Assembly: GCA_945827465.1 (NCBI GenBank) | Contig: CALZOH010000120.1 | Span: forward strand, 1-9,848 | Direction: 5' to 3' | DNA from: an uncultured Prevotellaceae bacterium | GTDB taxonomy: Bacteria; Bacteroidota; Bacteroidia; Bacteroidales; Bacteroidaceae | Length of the DNA: 9,848 bases | Notes under the pieces: generated by a model | Told to the model about the DNA's origin: nothing | Database searches by the model: none | Seen by the model: the letters and a program-made list of their open reading frames with translations, nothing else | Position numbers and translations under genes: made by a program | Shown here: one piece after another, positions 6,912 through 9,848 of the stretch | Layout: every line of letters begins with the position of its first letter | Numbering within the stretch: the stretch's first letter is position 1

Positions 6912-7343
6912 ATATTTCATGAAAGAGAATAAAGCATATCGATATGATTTATTCACTCGCGACATGAGTTAGTACGGCATACTCGATAAAATTACTTACT
7001 CACGTCATGAGTTAGTCCAGAATACTCAATATTTTTTATTACTCACGATGTGAGTTGGGAGAGCATACTCGGCATTTTTATATACTCACGACATGAGTTG
7101 GACGGGCATACTTGGTATTTTTACTGACTCATGGCGTGAGTTGGTCTGTCATACTCGTTATGCTTGACTTACTCATCACATGAGTTTGTTTGTCATACTG
7201 AGTAGTCTTGACTTACTCACGACATGAGTAACATCCGCATACTAAGTAGTCAGAACCATCCGCAAAGAAAGATAGACAGACATATCGAGTAGGATAAACC
7301 ATCTCAGATGAAGGATGATTCATCATACTGAATATACCGAATC
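6912..7343. repeat. Degenerate tandem array of about ten 43-44 bp units with a dyad ACTCA-N5-TGAGT
   Basis: Seven units carry a 15-bp dyad starting at 6955, 6998, 7041, 7084, 7127, 7171 and 7215 (steps 43, 43, 43, 43, 44, 44). Arms are ACTCA and TGAGT in six; the first has ACTCG. Centres vary: CGACA, CGTCA, CGATG, CGACA, TGGCG, TCACA, CGACA. Each dyad is followed 8-9 bp later by a CATACT box (CATACTCG, AATACTCA, CATACTCG, CATACTTG, CATACTCG, CATACTGA, CATACTAA) and an AT-rich filler. The box persists in exact 43-bp register outside the dyads: CATATC at 6935, CATATC at 7281 and CATACT at 7324, marking eroded units at both ends. Unit length is not a multiple of three and no ORF spans it. Function unknown; position suggests an operator or upstream control array. 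Confidence 0.9.
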
Positions 7344-7348
7344 ATCCT
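7312..7348. repeat. 10-bp perfect inverted repeat at the right edge of the array
   Basis: AGGATGATTC (7312-7321) and GAATCATCCT (7339-7348) are exact reverse complements around a 17-nt loop that contains the last CATACT box. No T-run follows on either strand, so it is not a standard terminator. It could be an RNA hairpin in any leftward read-through from ispF, or a protein site. Confidence 0.7.
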
Positions 7349-7378
7349 GATAGAAATAATCATTCGCAGCCGGCATAT

Positions 7379-7404
7379 AAAAATCCCCCGCCGATGGCGG
7401 GGGA
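7379..7404 (-). terminator. Rho-independent terminator of the porU-porV-ispF operon
   Basis: TCCCCCGCC (7384-7392), loop GAT, GGCGGGGGA (7396-7404): a 9-bp, almost all G-C stem with a 3-nt loop. Read on the minus strand it is followed by TTTTT (7383-7379 side), 20 bp after the ispF stop. This is the clearest terminator in the window. Confidence 0.93.
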
Positions 7405-7423
7405 CAAAAACAATATGAGAAAG

Positions 7424-7912
7424 TTAACTTGATTCGCCCAGAATCAGAACGACAGCATAAGCGGAAAGACCCTCTTTGCGGCCGGTGAATCCGAGTTTCT
7501 CAGTTGTTGTTGCTTTAATGGATACGTCGTTTTCCGATACCCCCATCACTTCAGCCAAGCATCGCTCCATGGAAGGGATGTATGGCTTGAGTTTGGGCTG
7601 TTCGGCACAGACGGTAGCGTCGATGTTACCGATGGTGTAACCCTTCTCATGCAGCAGGTCGACCGTGGCACGTAGAAGTTTCTTACTGTCTATGCCGGCG
7701 TAACGCGGGTCGGTGTCGGGGAAGTGGGTTCCGATGTCGCCGAGATGGGCGGCCCCTAAGAGGGCGTCGCAAATGGCGTGAATCAGGACATCGGCATCAC
7801 TATGACCCAAGAGTCCGAACGGCGAGGGAATCTCTATGCCACCCAACCAGAGTGGGCGTGTCTCGTCCGTGCGATGAACGTCGTAACCGAATCCTACTCG
7901 TATTGTTGCCAT
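7424..7912 (-). CDS. ispF: 2-C-methyl-D-erythritol 2,4-cyclodiphosphate synthase
   Basis: Fifth step of the MEP pathway: cyclises CDP-ME 2-phosphate to MEcPP with loss of CMP, as a homotrimer binding zinc. 162 residues, normal. Metal ligands are seen in GFGYDVHR (residues 7-14; D11 and H13) and GHSDADVLIHAICDALLGAA (36-55; H45). Then GDIGTHFPDTDPRYAGIDS, NIDATVCAEQPKLKPYI and the C-terminal signature ATTTEKLGFTGRKEGLSAYA (134-153), which binds CDP. The ATG at 7910-7912 gives the family start; an extension to 7963 would overlap porV and adds 17 unlike residues. It lies 25 bp after porV and just ahead of a strong terminator, so is the last gene of the porU-porV-ispF unit. It is not fused or adjacent to ispD, unlike in many Proteobacteria. 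Confidence 0.98.
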   Translation of the reverse strand: MATIRVGFGYDVHRTDETRPLWLGGIEIPSPFGLLGHSDADVLIHAICDALLGAAHLGDIGTHFPDTDPRYAGIDSKKLLRATVDLLHEKGYTIGNIDATVCAEQPKLKPYIPSMERCLAEVMGVSENDVSIKATTTEKLGFTGRKEGLSAYAVVLILGESS

Positions 7913-7937
7913 GATAGAGAATGTGAAGTATTGAGGG

Positions 7938-9143
7938 TTATCGTCCACGTGAGAAGATGTCACGAATGCCGTCGAAGTCGAACGTCAGACCCACGCGCAA
8001 CGTTTGGTCGAGAGGGTTGGAGGCTGCGGTCGATATCACGTAACCGGCATCAAGACTGAAGACGTTCATGCGAAAACCTGCGCCCACGGTGAAGTACTTG
8101 CGCCCACCCTTCGTCTCACTCTCGTGGTGATAACCACCGCGCAACATGAATTTGTCGTTGTAAGTATATTCCAGACCTACGCTCCACTGTATCTCCTCCA
8201 GTTCTTCTTTGAATCCGCCCGGAGCATCACTGAAGCTTTTGAAGATTCCCGAGATGGGCGAGATATTATAAAAGTTCTCCTCACGATAGGTTAGATACTC
8301 GGCCGTATGGTCCTCGCCATCGTTGGTGGCATACCCGAGGGCCTCGGCACACTGCGCGTCGGTGGGATACGTGGGTACGAGCAGTTTATTGGCGTCGAAT
8401 GCGAAGGAGATGCGGTTGTACTCGTTCATGGGGACCATGTAGTTGAGACCCAAACGCAGGTTGGTCGGGATGAAATAAGAATAGTCGTCGCCATAATTGA
8501 CCTTACTACCGATGTTGGAGATGTTCAAACCCAACGAAAGCTGACACTCACGACTGCCCATATTCACGTAGGTGTTGTAGAACCCGCCGAGGTCTACGGC
8601 AAAGGCAGAGCCCGGCTCGGAGCCATCGTCGAAGTGACCGGAGATGTCGGAATAAAGATAGCGGAAGGTGACGGAGGCTGCGAACTTCTCGCTCAACATG
8701 CGCGAGTAGGCAGCGTCGATGGCCCATTCGTAAGGCTTAAAGGTCATGGCTATGCCGTCGGTACCGTCGCTGGCGTAAACCTCACCGAGCGAGAAGTAGC
8801 GCAACGAAGCACTCACGGCCTGGTAGTCGCCCAGGCGGGTATATCCCACGAGGTAAGCCTGATCGATGTCGTCGACAATGCGGCGCAACCAGGGCGTATA
8901 GTTGAGGGCCACGCCGGCACGACTGATGGCGAAGGGATACTTGGCGGCATTCCATGCCTGCGAGTTGACGTCAGGGTCGGTGGCAGCACCCACATCTCCC
9001 ATACCGCCGGCACGGGCATCGGGGGCGATGCTTTGCGACACGATGGCTGTCTGCACGGGATTGAACTTGTCTTTTTGGTCTTGTGCCTTGGCGAGCACGC
9101 AGCTCAGCAGGAAGGCAAGGGTTATGATTGTTAGTTTTCTCAT
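7938..9143 (-). CDS. porV: Type IX secretion system outer-membrane protein PorV (LptO)
   Basis: 401 residues. A Sec signal peptide (MRKLTIITLAFLLSCVLAKA, then QDQ) precedes a FadL-like outer-membrane beta-barrel with alternating aromatic strands. The region just after the signal, FNPVQTAIVSQSIAPDARAG and GMGDVGAATDPDVNSQAWNA, with SISPDARAGGMGD-type wording, is the PorV hallmark; the next part KYPFAISRAGVALNYTPWLR also fits, and the C-terminus LRVGLTFDFDGIRDIF closes the barrel. In Porphyromonas gingivalis, PorV carries folded cargo from the SprA translocon to PorU and is needed for cargo release and modification; the same role is inferred here. Its start is 44 bp after the porU stop, the porU-porV pairing known across Bacteroidetes. 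No separate promoter is visible in that gap. Confidence 0.94.
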   Translation of the reverse strand: MRKLTIITLAFLLSCVLAKAQDQKDKFNPVQTAIVSQSIAPDARAGGMGDVGAATDPDVNSQAWNAAKYPFAISRAGVALNYTPWLRRIVDDIDQAYLVGYTRLGDYQAVSASLRYFSLGEVYASDGTDGIAMTFKPYEWAIDAAYSRMLSEKFAASVTFRYLYSDISGHFDDGSEPGSAFAVDLGGFYNTYVNMGSRECQLSLGLNISNIGSKVNYGDDYSYFIPTNLRLGLNYMVPMNEYNRISFAFDANKLLVPTYPTDAQCAEALGYATNDGEDHTAEYLTYREENFYNISPISGIFKSFSDAPGGFKEELEEIQWSVGLEYTYNDKFMLRGGYHHESETKGGRKYFTVGAGFRMNVFSLDAGYVISTAASNPLDQTLRVGLTFDFDGIRDIFSRGR

Positions 9144-9187
9144 TTCTCTTTTATCGAACGTAACTATAAAACTCGCGTCGGGGCTTT

Positions 9188-9848
9188 TTATTGTCTGCGC
9201 ACCACTAATTTCTTGGTTTTAGTGGTCTCGTCACCACCGTTGCAACTGATCTTGACGCGGTAGAGGTAGAGGCCCGAGGGCAAAGGCAGGCCCGACGAGG
9301 TGGCGAGATCCCACGGAATGGTGTGATAACCGGCCGAGGCAGTGGCCGTCTCGGTGTGCGTCCACCACAGGCGACCGAAGCAGTCGTAGACCTCGACGGT
9401 GAAGCGCGTCTCGACTTCGGGGCGGTCGTAACTGATGAGGAAGGTGGTGTGAGTCGAAGCAGGATTGTTGGAGAGCGACACGTCGAGTTTCGGGCGCAGG
9501 CCCGGTTCAACGCGGAAGTTGAGCAGCGTCGACGACGAATGGTTCTTGAGGTCCCACGCGCGGAAGTAGAGCTGATGGTCGCCGGCTTCGAGGGTGGGTA
9601 TGGGGAATGACACCAAGCCGCGGGTGAAGCAGCCGAAGTCGTTCTCGTAATAACTGTTGAGCACGTAGGTATCGCGATGGTCGATGGTGAGCTGCAGGTC
9701 GTGCCCCACGCCGATACCGGTGGTGTTGATGCCGTCGGAGTCGTTGAGCACGGCATAGAAATAAGGATTCTCGTTCACCGTGCCGCCGTCGCGGAAGTCG
9801 GGATCGTTGAGGTAGACAAAGAGGGCCGGGCCCAGACTGTCGGCCGAC
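9188..9848 (-). CDS. porU: Type IX secretion system sortase PorU, C-terminal part (cut by window edge)
   Basis: 219 residues up to the stop at 9188; the frame stays open to the window end, so the N-terminal two-thirds or more, including the gingipain-like Cys-His catalytic domain, is outside. Visible: GPALFVYLNDPDFRDGGTVN, then LNDSDGINTTGIGVGHDLQL, a stretch recurring in PorU beyond the catalytic domain, and a C-terminal beta-sandwich with YDRPEVETRFTVEVYDCFGR, LPLPSGLYLYRVKI and TKTKKLVV. The last part resembles the T9SS C-terminal signal domain that PorU itself retains. PorU removes that domain from secreted cargo and attaches them to A-LPS at the cell surface. First visible gene of the porU-porV-ispF operon; no promoter is in view. 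Confidence 0.92.
   Translation of the reverse strand, partial: SADSLGPALFVYLNDPDFRDGGTVNENPYFYAVLNDSDGINTTGIGVGHDLQLTIDHRDTYVLNSYYENDFGCFTRGLVSFPIPTLEAGDHQLYFRAWDLKNHSSSTLLNFRVEPGLRPKLDVSLSNNPASTHTTFLISYDRPEVETRFTVEVYDCFGRLWWTHTETATASAGYHTIPWDLATSSGLPLPSGLYLYRVKISCNGGDETTKTKKLVVRRQ

Larger units (their letters stand above)
6815..7423. other. Gene-free intergenic region, about 600 bp
   Basis: No convincing reading frame on either strand. From left to right it holds the promoter of the DUF6261-like gene (6857-6888), the 43-44 bp tandem array (about 6912-7343), a 10-bp inverted repeat (7312-7348), a stretch with nothing recognisable (7349-7376) and the ispF terminator (7379-7404). The composition is AT-rich compared with the flanking core genes. 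Transcription reads leftward on both sides, so the array lies downstream of ispF's terminator and upstream of the next gene's promoter. Confidence 0.8.

Noticed and set aside
6955..7229. CRISPR array
   Set aside because: The regular spacing looks CRISPR-like, but the common part is only 15 bp with a variable centre, the intervening 28-29 bp segments resemble one another (shared CATACT box and AT-rich tail), and no cas gene is present.
6912..7343. Replication origin iterons
   Set aside because: No DnaA boxes (TTATNCACA), no AT-rich unwinding element of the usual kind and no dnaA, dnaN or rep gene nearby.
8307..9134. Long plus-strand open frame opposite porV (275 codons)
   Set aside because: Shadow of porV; Val/Gly/His-rich low-complexity product with no recognisable motif.

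Overview
The window looks like a core chromosomal segment from a Bacteroidales bacterium, most likely a Prevotella-type (Prevotellaceae) organism. Three things support this: the genes porU and porV of the type IX secretion system (found only in the Bacteroidetes group), promoters of the Bacteroidetes form (-7 box TAnnTTTG) ahead of several genes, and a gene order (yicC-gmk-nadD; pdxJ-ispD-recG) and protein variants typical of this order. Genus-level assignment is inference. Most genes look fairly GC-rich; the 6032-7380 stretch is visibly more AT-rich.

Layout. (1) 1-1635, minus strand: an operon pdxJ -> ispD -> recG (recG cut by the window edge), covering vitamin B6 synthesis, the MEP isoprenoid pathway and replication-fork repair. 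(2) 1636-1753: a short divergent regulatory region in which the -7 boxes for pdxJ and nadK face each other 7 bp apart. (3) 1754-2641, plus: nadK (NADP synthesis). (4) 2664-3737, minus: a secreted parallel beta-helix protein of the pectate-lyase superfamily, with its own promoter. (5) 3894-5957, plus: a tight operon yicC-gmk-nadD (RNase-like YicC, guanylate kinase, NAD synthesis), starting from its own TAnnTTTG promoter. (6) 6032-6814, minus: an AT-richer gene resembling the Bacteroidetes DUF6261 family, with a textbook promoter and a strong terminator placed between it and the convergent nadD. (7) 6815-7423: about 600 bp without a gene, holding that promoter, an array of roughly ten 43-44 bp degenerate tandem repeats (seven with a dyad ACTCA-N5-TGAGT), a 10-bp inverted repeat, and the ispF terminator. 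(8) 7424-9848, minus: operon porU (C-terminal part only) -> porV -> ispF, ending in the strong hairpin terminator at 7379-7404.

How the genes relate: nadD and nadK act at two steps of NAD(P) synthesis; ispD and ispF are two steps of the same MEP pathway but sit in separate operons, ispF behind the T9SS sortase/shuttle pair; PorU and PorV work together at the outer membrane to cleave and anchor T9SS cargo. The least explained element is the tandem dyad array immediately upstream of the DUF6261-like gene's promoter.
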